A DNA stretch of 64,000 nt from NCBI GenBank assembly GCA_963794655.1, contig CAWCEV010000006.1, forward strand, positions 1,984,001-2,048,000, given 5' to 3'. Below are positions 1 through 8,462 of this stretch, piece after piece; the first letter of the stretch is position 1; every line of letters starts with the position of its first letter. Origin of the DNA: Roseiarcus sp963794655 (lineage in GTDB: Bacteria; Pseudomonadota; Alphaproteobacteria; Rhizobiales; Beijerinckiaceae). The notes under the pieces were generated by a model that worked only from the letters and a program-made list of their open reading frames with translations, ran no database searches and had not been told where the DNA came from. The position numbers were made by a program, and so were the translations under genes.

Positions 1-904
1 TCCGGATGTCTGCGACGAGCTTCGTCGTGACGGGAACCTCGACCCCGAGCCGTTCTGCGGCCCGCAGGATCGCTCCGCCTATGGCTTCGATTTCCGTCGC
101 TCGCCCCGCCGCGGCGTCCTTTTGCATCGAGGATTGCATGCTCTCAGGTACGCTATCGAAGAGCTTGAGCGTGGCCTGTTCGTCGATCGGAGCGCCCGCC
201 GCGCGGGCGACCTCCGCCACCTCGTGGATAACGCCGAGCAGGCTCGGCCGATGCTTGGTCCGAACTTCGCCCGCGGTGGTTTTCTCATGCGTGGTCAGAA
301 GAGCGAGGGGCGCCAGGAACCCGAGCTTGCCCCACAGCATCAAGCCTTCGTCCGAGCGGATCTCGACATCGAGCCCCGCGGCCTTGAGATGCTTGGCAAG
401 GGATCTTACGTCGTCTCCGCGGGCTGCGTCGCTCCCGATAAGTCCCAGTTCGATGAAGGCGAAGGGGCTCGCCTGTTCGATCATCCCGGGCGAAACGCGC
501 GTGGCTTCGACCCGTATCGTCGCCGGAACTACTGCGTCACCGTATTTTTCGCGGAGGACGGCGACATGTTCGACGCCGTTGAGAAAGGGGACGATCAAGG
601 CGTTTCTCAGCGAGCTGCGCGAAACGCGATCGAGCGCCGAGCTGAGTTCGGTCGCCTTCACCGCGACGAAGCACACATCGATCGGAGCGTGCAATTCCGG
701 GGCGGCCTCGACGCTGGCTTTGAAATCCCCGAAGCGTTTGCTCTTCACCGAGATCCCATCGGCGAGAAGACGCTCGCAGGTCGCGGGACGGGCGACGCAC
801 GTCACTTTGTCGCCCTGCCGGGCCAGCAGCGCGGCCAACAATCCGCCGACGCCGCCCGGCCCGAGCACCGCTACCTTCATCGGCTTGTCGTTTTCGATTC
901 CCAT
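1..904 (-). CDS. 2-dehydropantoate 2-reductase (ApbA/PanE-like), 3' end outside window
   Basis: The reverse strand from the ATG at 904 reads as a ketopantoate reductase-family oxidoreductase that runs off the left edge with no stop. The N-terminus has the NADP-binding glycine motif LGPGGVGGLLAALLA, followed by the family's FVAVKATE and FLNGVEH segments, and a helical C-terminal half with LWGKLGFLAPLALLT. About 301 codons are visible, close to the usual 300-320, so only a short tail is missing. A second ATG at 880 (MKVAVLG) would start right at the nucleotide-binding fold. It lies 22 bases downstream of the racemase-like gene, probably in one operon. Family members outside pantothenate synthesis reduce various 2-keto acids; a catabolic role is inferred from context. 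Confidence 0.88.
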   Translation of the reverse strand, partial: MGIENDKPMKVAVLGPGGVGGLLAALLARQGDKVTCVARPATCERLLADGISVKSKRFGDFKASVEAAPELHAPIDVCFVAVKATELSSALDRVSRSSLRNALIVPFLNGVEHVAVLREKYGDAVVPATIRVEATRVSPGMIEQASPFAFIELGLIGSDAARGDDVRSLAKHLKAAGLDVEIRSDEGLMLWGKLGFLAPLALLTTHEKTTAGEVRTKHRPSLLGVIHEVAEVARAAGAPIDEQATLKLFDSVPESMQSSMQKDAAAGRATEIEAIGGAILRAAERLGVEVPVTTKLVADIR

Positions 905-926
905 CCGCGTCACCGTCCCGGTTCTG

Positions 927-2096
927 TCAGTCCGCGGCGTAGAGCCGCACCGCATCCTCGTCCCACGAAAGGCCGTTTCCGGGCCGCTCCGGAACGATCG
1001 CGTAACCGTCCCTCACGACAAGCGGCTCGGAAAGAATGGGCCCCGCCCAGTCGACGTATTCGAGCCAGTGATTGGTCGGAGTCGCCATCATCAAGTGGCT
1101 GCTCACCTCGGGAAAAAGGTGCGAGGACATGGGGAAGCCGCTCGTGTCCGCGATCGCCGCTGCCTTCAGCCAGCCGCTCACGCCGCCAATTCGCTCGAGG
1201 TCCGGCATGACCAGATCGCAGGCGCGCTGATCGATCGCCGCCTGCATCTCGCGCAGCGTCCTGAAATTCTCGCCGATCTGGATTGGCGTCGACGCCGCCC
1301 GCGCGACTTCGGCGTTGCCCGGCAGATCGTCATGCGCGGTCGGCTCCTCGATCCAGTAGAGCCCTTCGCCGTCGAGCATCCGCGCGCGCCGAACCGCCTC
1401 CGGCGCGCTGAGGCAGTGGTTGTAGTCCGACATCAGCAGCGCGCCGGTGGGAATCTTGGCGCGGATGGCGCGGACCACGGCAAGGTCGTCCTCGGCGTCA
1501 GAATGACCCAGACGAACCTTGATCGCGTGATAGCCCTCGTCGAGAAGTTCGAGCGCTTCCAACGCACAGGCCTCCGGGGTCATCACGCCAAGGCCATTGC
1601 TATTGTAGGCTTGAATTCGGCCGCAGGTTCCACCGAGGAAGCGGGCAAGCGGCATGTCGGCTGCTTTGGCGAGCGCGTCCCAATAGGCGACGTCAAGCCC
1701 TGAAAGACAGAGCCCGAACACCCCGTCCGCGCCGAGAAGCTGGAGCGGCTGACTGGCCCGTCTGCGCAGCTCGGCGGGTTCAATCTCTTGCCCGACCAGG
1801 CTCGGCAGAAGGATGTCCAGCGCCCGCTGGATAAGCGGCGAAACCGCGTCCAGGTAGGAGAACAGGTAGGAGCGTCCGGTTATGCCTTGGTCGGTCTCAA
1901 CATCGATCAGGACCAGCGGCGCGGTCGAAACCGAGCCGACGCTGGTGAGCAGCGGCCGGCGCATGGGCGATCGGACAGCTCTTGTCCGAACGGTCCTAAT
2001 CCGCAGCTCAGGGGCGGCGACAGGCCCCGCCGCGGGAGGCTCAAACTTGGGGGCGAACTCCCGACCCGCAGATGGCGAACGCTGTAACTCAGCCAC
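927..2096 (-). CDS. Mandelate racemase-like enolase-superfamily enzyme
   Basis: A 389-residue enolase-superfamily protein aligning from end to end with Pseudomonas mandelate racemase as I recall it (for example TAPLVLIDVET, SYLFSY, TPTNHWLEYVDWAG). Metal ligands are visible in SDYN, WIEEP and IGENF, and the acid/base histidine and partners in PDLERIGG, SSHLFPE and EYVDWAG. The catalytic KxK pair is K-V-R here, so the lysine equivalent to K166 is arginine. The GTG start at 2096 is fixed by a GGAGG at 2104-2108. A predicted promoter and a 20-bp palindrome lie just upstream. Probably co-transcribed with the reductase downstream. Substrate unknown; a hydroxy acid or sugar acid is likely from family knowledge. 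Confidence 0.9.
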   Translation of the reverse strand: MAELQRSPSAGREFAPKFEPPAAGPVAAPELRIRTVRTRAVRSPMRRPLLTSVGSVSTAPLVLIDVETDQGITGRSYLFSYLDAVSPLIQRALDILLPSLVGQEIEPAELRRRASQPLQLLGADGVFGLCLSGLDVAYWDALAKAADMPLARFLGGTCGRIQAYNSNGLGVMTPEACALEALELLDEGYHAIKVRLGHSDAEDDLAVVRAIRAKIPTGALLMSDYNHCLSAPEAVRRARMLDGEGLYWIEEPTAHDDLPGNAEVARAASTPIQIGENFRTLREMQAAIDQRACDLVMPDLERIGGVSGWLKAAAIADTSGFPMSSHLFPEVSSHLMMATPTNHWLEYVDWAGPILSEPLVVRDGYAIVPERPGNGLSWDEDAVRLYAAD

Positions 2097-2110
2097 CTAC
2101 GATCCTCCAT

Positions 2111-2130
2111 GACATCAGACAACTGATGTC
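2111..2130. promoter_or_regulatory. Palindromic operator, copy 1
   Basis: GACATCAGACAACTGATGTC: two perfect 8-bp inverted half-sites around ACAA. It lies between the predicted -10 box and the ribosome binding site of the racemase-like gene, so a bound protein would block early transcription. The same 20 bases recur at 4067-4086. The GntR regulator encoded between the two sites is the obvious candidate ligand (inference). Confidence 0.75.
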
Positions 2131-2158
2131 TTATTGCACTCCAAGCGTCCGCTGTCAA
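2130..2158 (-). promoter_or_regulatory. Predicted sigma-70 promoter of the racemase-like gene
   Basis: On the reverse strand TTGACA (2153-2158) is a perfect -35 box. After 17 bases comes AATAAG (2130-2135), matching the -10 consensus at four of six positions. It reads towards the GTG start at 2096, and the palindromic operator begins at its downstream edge. Confidence 0.5.
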
Positions 2159-2449
2159 CCCGCTTCGCCCGGGCCCGATTGCGCTTCACAACGAGCCGTG
2201 CGCCGGCGCATGGCAGCTACGGCTGGCGCCCGAATTGGGGCAAGATCGCACAATTACGGCGAACGCTTCCTGTTCCGGCGGATTATGCTCGAGTTGTGGC
2301 GCGGGCGTCCTGCCGAGGCTATGCCACTCCTGCCGACGAGCGTCGCGCAGAGCCCACTCCGCGCGCCGCGGCGCGTGCCGGATCGTCCTTCGAGACGCCC
2401 TCTTTGCGCCCGATCCCCCGCGCGAGGGCCCGTTTTCCGGCCTGGCTCG

Positions 2450-3265
2450 CTACTCGCCAGCCCGAAGACCTTGCGCCTGGGCGAATTGGAGGGCGTTCGC
2501 AGCGCTGGCGGTCTTGTTGGCCTCGCCGACACGCGCGTCCCCCAGCACTTCCCTGGTCAGATTCGCCAGCCGTTCCAGATGCGCCTTGGTGATGGCTTCT
2601 GCCAGATCGGCGTCGCCGGCCGAAATCGCCTCATAGAGCTGCTCGTGGCGGCCCAGGCAGTTCTGCATGACCCCGGGGATCGAGACGATCTGGGTCAAAG
2701 CCAACCGCAGCGCATCGGCAAAGAAAGTATGGATTTCGATCAGCATGGAATTGCCGGTCGCGCCGGCGAGCACGCGGTATATTTCCAGATCCGCCTCGAG
2801 AAACGCGATTTCGTCCGACCGCCCCAGGCTGGAGCGCATTCCCTCGATGGCGCGGCTGATTGCGGCCAGCGCAGCGTCGGATCGACGGGTTGCGGCCAGG
2901 CGGGTGATCTCCAACTCCAGCGCCCGGCGGACTTCCAAGACCTCCAGAACCCGAGCCTGCCGAAGGCGGCCGGAAAGAATGCCGCGATCCTTGACAGATT
3001 GCAGATAGGTTCCGGCTCCCTGCCGCACCACCAGCAATCCTTCGTGCTCGAGAACGCGGACGGCCTCGCGCAACGTGGTGCGCCCGATCCCGAGTTCTTC
3101 GATCAACGCGGCTTCCGAGGGAATCCTGTCGCCGATCTTGTACTCGCCCGACCCGAGCCGGGAGCGCAGCAGCTCGATCGTCTCGCCCACGAGCTGGGGT
3201 CGCGCCGGCCGCCGGTGCGGCCGCACGATCGCGTACCCGGCGCTGCTCTCACCCTCTCGGCTCAT
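2450..3265 (-). CDS. GntR/FadR-type transcriptional regulator with FCD domain
   Basis: 271 residues. The N-terminal winged helix-turn-helix is clear (GDRIPSEAALIEELGIGRTT, then LREAVRVLEHEGLL). An all-helical FCD ligand domain follows from about residue 100. Family members bind a carboxylate or sugar acid, usually through a metal held by Asp and three His. Here the segment EADLEIYRVL has Tyr where the first metal-binding His is usual, while the later pair in RHEQLYEAI and KAHLERL is kept. The ATG at 3265 follows GAGGTGACCG. It lies between two genes whose promoters share an identical palindrome, so it is the likely local repressor (inference). Confidence 0.9.
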   Translation of the reverse strand: MSREGESSAGYAIVRPHRRPARPQLVGETIELLRSRLGSGEYKIGDRIPSEAALIEELGIGRTTLREAVRVLEHEGLLVVRQGAGTYLQSVKDRGILSGRLRQARVLEVLEVRRALELEITRLAATRRSDAALAAISRAIEGMRSSLGRSDEIAFLEADLEIYRVLAGATGNSMLIEIHTFFADALRLALTQIVSIPGVMQNCLGRHEQLYEAISAGDADLAEAITKAHLERLANLTREVLGDARVGEANKTASAANALQFAQAQGLRAGE

Positions 3266-3444
3266 CGGTCACCTCGGCATTCGACTGCCGCGTAACATAG
3301 CACGCCTCCGGGCGCCACATCATCACGAGGGGCTGCGTTGCAGCGTCATATCGCGCCGGGATCTCCTGCCCTTGTTCGCGCGGTTGCGGGCGCCCGAGGA
3401 CCAAGGGGTCCTCGTTGCGCCCCGTTGCCCAGGGGTGGCGGGTT

Positions 3445-4035
3445 TCAGGCCATGGCCGGAGCTGCGGAGCCTGCCTTGACGGGAGCCTTCTTGCGCAGGA
3501 TCTTCATGAACTCGCGCATCCAGGCCGGGTGGTCGGGATAGGCGCGGGCTGAAACCATGACGCCGTCAACCACCGCCTCTGAATTCACGAACTCTGCGCC
3601 CGCGGCTTCGACGTCTGACTGCAGCTCGGGGTAGGCGGCGATGCGGCGGCCCTTGAGCACGCCCGCTTTGGCGAGCGCTATCGAGGCGTGACAGAGATGG
3701 GCTACCGGCTTTTCCTCTTTGAAGAAATGGCGGACAATTCTAATAAAGTCCGGATCGTTTCTGATATACTCCGGGGCGCGCCCTCCCGGTATCACCACCG
3801 CGGCATAGTCAGACGGATTAACGTCCTTGAACGCGATATCCGACGGCCAATGGTACCCCGGCTTTTCCACGAACGTGTCGTTTCCTGGCACAAATTCATG
3901 CACCACCAGCAGCATCAGTTTTTTTGACAGACTGGCTATGTCGACCTCGTAGCCCTCCTCCCGCAGGCGCTGATGCGGATAGATGACTTCCAGCGCTTCT
4001 GCGGCGTCTCCGGTCATGATTAGAACCTTTGGCAT
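3445..4035 (-). CDS. DJ-1/PfpI family protein
   Basis: 196 residues, the usual size for a single DJ-1/PfpI (class I amidotransferase-like) domain. The nucleophile elbow AHLCHASIALAKAGVL carries the reactive Cys followed by His, and VVIPGGRAPEYIRND is the oxyanion-side loop typical of the PfpI branch. Family members include glyoxalase/deglycase and protease-like enzymes and stress chaperones; the exact activity cannot be read from sequence. The ATG at 4035 follows GGAG. A predicted promoter whose -35 box lies inside the shared palindrome drives it, placing it in the same regulon as the racemase-like gene at 927-2096. Confidence 0.85.
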   Translation of the reverse strand: MPKVLIMTGDAAEALEVIYPHQRLREEGYEVDIASLSKKLMLLVVHEFVPGNDTFVEKPGYHWPSDIAFKDVNPSDYAAVVIPGGRAPEYIRNDPDFIRIVRHFFKEEKPVAHLCHASIALAKAGVLKGRRIAAYPELQSDVEAAGAEFVNSEAVVDGVMVSARAYPDHPAWMREFMKILRKKAPVKAGSAAPAMA

Positions 4036-4049
4036 TTCTCCGTCTCCTC

Positions 4050-4086
4050 ATTATAAATCGCCAATAGACATCAGACAACTGATGTC
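4050..4086 (-). promoter_or_regulatory. Promoter with palindromic operator, copy 2
   Basis: On the reverse strand a perfect TATAAT (4050-4055) is spaced 17 bases from TTGTCT (4073-4078). The -35 box lies within the palindrome GACATCAGACAACTGATGTC at 4067-4086, identical to the copy at 2111-2130. This arrangement suggests direct repression of the PfpI-like gene by competition with RNA polymerase. Confidence 0.65.
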
Positions 4087-4185
4087 ATACCCAGTATGCC
4101 AGATGCCGCGGCGCGTCAAGCGGGTCGGATTTTTTGAGGCGCCCGGCCGACGAGACAAGGCCGCTATTTCCGGGCAGGGGACGAA

Positions 4186-4413
4186 ATGGCGAGAATTCCG
4201 CGGCGCTACAATCAACATATGTTTGGGGTGATTCGGTCCGGAATTACCTGCGCCCTCGCCGCCGCGGTTTCCTGCGGGCCCCTCCTTTCGGACACCTCCT
4301 TTGCGGTCACCTGGCTGAAATCGTGGCTTACTTCCTGGGCTGCGATTCTGCCGGTCGTACTCTTAGCCGCACCCTTGATCCGCAGGATCGTCGATCGGCT
4401 CACCGGCGACTGA
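4186..4413 (+). CDS. Small DUF2798-like membrane protein
   Basis: 75 residues. The start MARIPRRYNQHMFGVIRSG and the C-terminal pattern WLTSWAAILPVVLLAAPLIR match the small two-helix DUF2798 family: a basic N-terminus, one hydrophobic segment at about 17-33, a second at about 48-65, then a basic tail ending in RRIVDRLTGD. AGGGGACGAA precedes the ATG. Predicted inner membrane protein of unknown function. It stands alone on the plus strand next to the PfpI promoter. Confidence 0.6.
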   Translation: MARIPRRYNQHMFGVIRSGITCALAAAVSCGPLLSDTSFAVTWLKSWLTSWAAILPVVLLAAPLIRRIVDRLTGD

Positions 4414-5133
4414 ACGCGGCAACAGTCCGTTTGCGAAATCCCGGTTTTTCAGTTTCGCGTCGGTCTGCGGCGACGACGAGTGCGGAGTAGGCTGGAGGGC
4501 CGCCCGAGCAAGTCTTGAGCGACAGCTCTGTCGGCAGCAAGTTGGTGAGATCCGCAAATCTATCGTCACGATCGAGGGGTTGGGTGGCGATGTCGGATCG
4601 GGATCCAGATCAAGCGCGGTACTTCGCGAGCTCGGCGTGGGATCCGCGACGTCGCGGGAGAAGTTGGTTGCGGGGCCCGCAACTGGCTTAATTTGCTAAT
4701 CGACACCTGGTCGCGCCGCGGCTCCAAAAAGGGCTTGATGACTCATTGGCTGGCCCGCTATCGGCATGGACGAAACTCTCCGACCCGCGTCGCAAGAGAT
4801 GAACGTTCGGCTCATCGTAGAGCATCCCTACATTAATGATGTCGCAGCGCTTTCTCCGCTGTCCCGCGCTTTCCGCCAATTCATAGCCGAACTTGAAGGG
4901 CGGCTAGGGTCGAGGGCGGCCCGTCGCCGAGCGAACCGCGATCATCTCAATTGGGCGGAGAGCGCGCCTCCATGGGCCGCCTCGGGAAGGACCGGAGTCC
5001 GCGCCAAAGCCGACTTACAATTGCGAGCGCGGAGTCGCTTCACCGCCCGAAGCGGAGCTCCCGCGCGGAGATTGGCGGCGTCCGCTTCGTACGTCGATTT
5101 CGTCAGGCCGTGACTGAACAACGTGTCGCCTCT
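4414..5133. other. Gene-free stretch
   Basis: About 720 bases between the small membrane protein and the GntR gene. The open frames here (for example 4766-5113 plus and 4688-4879 minus) have no recognisable family, no convincing ribosome binding site and arginine-rich random composition. I see no repeat or RNA gene. Confidence 0.5.
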
Positions 5134-5937
5134 TCACGCGGTCCCCTTTTGTCCGCCTTTCCTCGACGAGCCGCGAGCGACTGGAACCAAAGCCTCCAAG
5201 GCATCCTCGATCCTCCGCTCCACTCTCTCGACGATCCCCTGCGCGAGCCGCTCTTCGATGTGGGTGAAATGTTCGTTTGACAAAGCGATGGCGCGTTCGA
5301 CGTTCCGCGCTTTCAACGCCTCGACGATAGCGGCGTGCTCGTCGACGCTGCACAACGAAAGCCGCGCCGGCTCGAAAGCGGAAACCATGAGCGACGAGCG
5401 CGCGAGCAGTTCGCGAAGAAAATGTGACAGCTCCGGGCTCTTCAGAGAGTCGACAAGCAGCACGTGAAACTCGCCGGACAATCGCACGGACGCCGCCCGA
5501 TCCGCGCCTGAGGCGGCCTCGCGCTCTTCGCTTAAATGCGCGCCGATTCGGGACATCACGGTGTCGTTCAATTCCTTCACGAGCTGCGTGAGAACTCCGG
5601 TTTCGAAGACCCGATGGGCTCGATAGACCGTCCGGATTTCCTCGGGCGACGGATTGGGAACAAATGTCCCTCGCCGCGGAATTCGCTCGAGCCTTCTTTC
5701 CGCGACCAATCGGTGCAAGACTTTTCGCACACGTTCCCGCGAAACGCCGAAAATGGTCGCCAGGCGGTGCTCTGGCAGCTTTGACCCCGGCGGCAATCGC
5801 CCCTCGAACAATGCGAGCGTCAAGGCGCCATGAACGTCATCGTCGATCGCAGGCCCGTCACGGGTGGCCCGCTTGCGACTTCGATCTCTTCTCTTCGTCG
5901 TTGCGCGCGCCACGCGAGTCTCCATTGCTACGCACAT
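5134..5937 (-). CDS. GntR-family transcriptional regulator (FCD-like)
   Basis: About 267 residues from the ATG at 5937 (5925 is an alternative; neither has a good ribosome binding site). A basic N-terminal tail precedes a winged helix (PGSKLPEHRLATIFGVSRER, then VRKVLHRLVAERRLERIP). An FCD-like helical domain follows with GEFHVLLVDSL, DEHAAIVEAL and NEHFTHIEERL supplying histidines. It diverges from the transporter operon at 6125-11692, and three TGTGCACA palindromes lie between them, one only about 11 bases upstream of its start. It is the probable autoregulator of that operon, with a nitrogenous substrate as likely effector (inference). Confidence 0.82.
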   Translation of the reverse strand: MCVAMETRVARATTKRRDRSRKRATRDGPAIDDDVHGALTLALFEGRLPPGSKLPEHRLATIFGVSRERVRKVLHRLVAERRLERIPRRGTFVPNPSPEEIRTVYRAHRVFETGVLTQLVKELNDTVMSRIGAHLSEEREAASGADRAASVRLSGEFHVLLVDSLKSPELSHFLRELLARSSLMVSAFEPARLSLCSVDEHAAIVEALKARNVERAIALSNEHFTHIEERLAQGIVERVERRIEDALEALVPVARGSSRKGGQKGTA

Positions 5938-5947
5938 TGCCGAAGTC

Positions 5948-6059
5948 TTGTGCACAGTCAGCGGCGATAATGTGCACAAAATATCGGACTCAACGAGAGG
6001 CGATCCAGCTGCCAACGTCGGCCGTTTCATTCTAAACGCTTATGCAGCGTTGTGCACAA
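5948..6059. promoter_or_regulatory. Three TGTGCACA operator-like palindromes in a divergent promoter
   Basis: TTGTGCACA at 5948-5956, TGTGCACAA at 5971-5979 and TTGTGCACAA at 6050-6059. The first two are centred 22 bp apart, about two helical turns; the third is 80 bp further on. TTGTnnACAA-like palindromes are typical sites for FCD-class GntR proteins. They fill the gap between the GntR gene and the substrate-binding protein gene. Confidence 0.65.
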
Positions 6060-6124
6060 TTGGCGCCAACCTTGCTTGGGTGCCGCCGCCGCGCTTGTCC
6101 GGCCAGCAATTTCGGGAGCGATCA

Positions 6125-7435
6125 ATGTCAGCTTGGCGTCTCGTCCGACCACCCTCTCTCCTTGCGCTCGTGGCCTGCCTTGTTCTTTCGGCTCTCCCGG
6201 CCAAGGCCGCATCGTCGACCTACACACCGGCGACCCCGGAGGCAGGGACCGAGATCCCGAAGGTCAGCGTCTCCTTCGGGATGCGCCCATATGCGGACAA
6301 CACTTTCTACGTCATCGGCATCGAGAAGGGTTGGTTCAAGGACGTCGGCATCACGATCTCGCCTGAACCGGACGGGATGAAGACGACCGAAAATCAGTGG
6401 GTTCCGCTTCTCCTCAACCGGCAGGTGGACATCAACTCGGCGACCTGCGGCAAGCTGTTGCCCTCTTACAAAAGCACCGACCAGCTGAAGTGCGCCGGGT
6501 TCGCCGTAACGTTCTCGGGTTACGCGATGCTTGCAAACCCAAAGCTCGGGCTGAAGAGGCTGGCAGATACCATGACGCCCGGCGTCACGCTGCGACAGGG
6601 GTTGGCGGAGGCGCTCAAACCGCTGGTCGGCAAGACCATCTACGTTCCGCCGTCGACCTCTGAGAAGGAGTTCACGGAAGTTCCGTTCAAGCTTGCGGGG
6701 CTTGGCTTGCCGAATTACGTCACGATGGAAGATTCCCAGATGTTGCTGCTGGCCAAGAGCGGCCGGCTCGACTTCATGCATCCCATCGGCGCGCCGATCG
6801 CTCAATCCATGCTCGATGCGGGCTGGACCCCGATCTATGATACCGCGCAATTGTTGAAATTTGGTCCGGGCGGGATCAATTCTCCTTTCGAGCCGCTGGT
6901 GTTCAACAATGGTTGGGCGGCGACCGCCGATTACATCAACGATCACAAGACCACGATGATGCGCTTCGCCTCGGTGGTGTTTCGCATCATCGACGCGCTG
7001 AAGAAGGACCCCTCGCTTTATGGCGTCTATGCGCCATACCTCAACAGCGTGGCGGGAACTTCGCTCGATGCGACCGGCGTTCGGCGCACGGTTGAACAAC
7101 TCGATCCCTTCGTTCCATTCGACGAACAGACGAAGTATTTTGTCGATAAGGATGGCCCGGAATATTACGGCAATTCCATGGGCGCTTTTATCAAGTCCCT
7201 GGAGGCCTCCGGCACCATTCCCGCCGGCGTAACCCCGGAAGAGATCGTGTGGGCCGCCCCGATGTATAATGAAATGGTCGCTTACAAGAAGAAGTCGGAA
7301 GCGCTTTTCGAGAGTGCGCCGAAGTCGGGGCTGTCTGCGGAGAAGGAGGCTTTGCTAACGAAGGCCCATCAGTTCTACGATTGGGACGATTTCCTCGACT
7401 CCTATCGGCTCGCGAGCGCTGCGCTGGCGGGGTAG
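6125..7435 (+). CDS. ABC transporter substrate-binding protein (NMT1/SsuA-like)
   Basis: 436 residues starting at the ATG preceded by GGGAG. A signal peptide (LALVACLVLSALPAKA, cleavage before ASS) directs it to the periplasm. The mature part has the NMT1/TauA/SsuA-type start VSFGMRPYADNTFYVIGIEK and GWFKDVGITI. It is longer than the usual 320-350 residues, mostly in the C-terminal half. It heads an operon with two permeases and an ATPase; the 208-base gap to the first permease is the only sizeable one. Such proteins bind small nitrogen- or sulfur-containing compounds. The downstream deacetylase and racemase-like enzymes suggest a ureide or hydantoin-like ligand (inference). Confidence 0.82.
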   Translation: MSAWRLVRPPSLLALVACLVLSALPAKAASSTYTPATPEAGTEIPKVSVSFGMRPYADNTFYVIGIEKGWFKDVGITISPEPDGMKTTENQWVPLLLNRQVDINSATCGKLLPSYKSTDQLKCAGFAVTFSGYAMLANPKLGLKRLADTMTPGVTLRQGLAEALKPLVGKTIYVPPSTSEKEFTEVPFKLAGLGLPNYVTMEDSQMLLLAKSGRLDFMHPIGAPIAQSMLDAGWTPIYDTAQLLKFGPGGINSPFEPLVFNNGWAATADYINDHKTTMMRFASVVFRIIDALKKDPSLYGVYAPYLNSVAGTSLDATGVRRTVEQLDPFVPFDEQTKYFVDKDGPEYYGNSMGAFIKSLEASGTIPAGVTPEEIVWAAPMYNEMVAYKKKSEALFESAPKSGLSAEKEALLTKAHQFYDWDDFLDSYRLASAALAG

Positions 7436-7643
7436 TGGCTCCAGTTCCCTAGGCATCGTTGGGGCGGAGCGAAAGCCGTCGGCGCCAACCCGATCGCGCG
7501 TCGACGGTTTCGACCCTGAGCCAATTACGAATTGTTTACCGAGAGTGCGGCCGCGTTGGTGCGCGGAAGCTGCCTAACCGAGGGCGCCCGGGCATCAGGC
7601 GGCGCCTGGCGCGCTTGCGGCCCAACTGGCGGATGATTGCAAT

Positions 7644-8462
7644 ATGCCTCGAACGTCCCTCAGCGTCGCGCGGCTGCCGGTCGATCCCTTGGGAATCATC
7701 GGGCTCCTGGCGGTGATTGCCTTGTGGTGGGAACTGTCGCAATTTCACTTCTTGTCGCGGTTGGCGCTGCCGCCGCCAAGCGGCGTGGCCGTCGCAATCG
7801 GGCAGAATTTCTTCTCGTCAAGCTATCTGGCGAATTACCACCTGGGAGACGGGGGCCTCGCCGGAAATCTCGCCTACACGATATCGAACGTCGTCGTTGC
7901 GCTCGCAGTCTCGTGCCTCGTGGGCGTCGCGCTCGGATTTGCCAGCGCGCGGGTCGAACTGTTCCGCGCGTTCGCCGATCCCATTATGCTGACCGCGGGG
8001 ACAATTCCTATCCTCGTGACTGCGCCTTTCTTCTTGATCTGGTTCGGGACCAGCCGGAGCGCCCAGATCGCCTTGCTGATTCTCTTCGACGTCACGATCG
8101 TATACCTGTTCGCCCAGCGCGCCGCGGCCAACCTCGACCAGACCTATGTGGCGGCCGGTCGGACGCTCGGCGCGGGTCCGATGAGAATCATCTCCGACAT
8201 CTACCTCATGGGCGCGCTGCCGGAGGTATTCGGCGGAATTCGTATCGCGCTGGCCGGCGCCTGGGGCCTCGAGGCCTTTTCCGAGTTGCTCGGCGCGCCC
8301 AAAGGCATTGGCCGGGTCATTCAGGCGATGGGCGCGGAAATGGACTCTCAAATGTTGTTCGCTGCAATCATGGCGCTGGCCGTCGTCGCCATTGCATTCG
8401 ACGTCGCCATTGGCGGGACGTTCGACTTCATCACGAGATGGAGGCGGAGGGCGCGCCTGTGA
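7644..8462 (+). CDS. ABC transporter permease (SsuC/TauC-like)
   Basis: 272 residues with about six membrane segments (for example LGIIGLLAVIALWWEL and LIFDVTIVYLFAQ-like stretches). The cytoplasmic EAA-type loop is AAGRTLGAGPMRIISDIYLM followed by GALPEVFGGIRIALAGAWGL. It belongs to the binding-protein-dependent permease family of the nitrate/sulfonate/taurine type. Its TGA overlaps the GTG start of the ATPase gene, so the two are translationally coupled. With the second permease at 9253-10125 it probably forms a heterodimeric channel, unlike the homodimers common in this family. Confidence 0.85.
   Translation: MPRTSLSVARLPVDPLGIIGLLAVIALWWELSQFHFLSRLALPPPSGVAVAIGQNFFSSSYLANYHLGDGGLAGNLAYTISNVVVALAVSCLVGVALGFASARVELFRAFADPIMLTAGTIPILVTAPFFLIWFGTSRSAQIALLILFDVTIVYLFAQRAAANLDQTYVAAGRTLGAGPMRIISDIYLMGALPEVFGGIRIALAGAWGLEAFSELLGAPKGIGRVIQAMGAEMDSQMLFAAIMALAVVAIAFDVAIGGTFDFITRWRRRARL

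Noticed and set aside
6..1703. 565-residue open frame on the plus strand
   Set aside because: Antisense to the reductase and racemase-like genes; Arg/Ser-rich composition and no domain.
4766..5113. 115-residue frame in the gene-free stretch
   Set aside because: No ribosome binding site, no family, composition like non-coding GC-rich DNA.
7637..8437. Long N-terminal extension of the ATPase frame
   Set aside because: Lies over the permease gene in another frame; the ATPase domain and ribosome binding site place the start at 8459 (or 8438).
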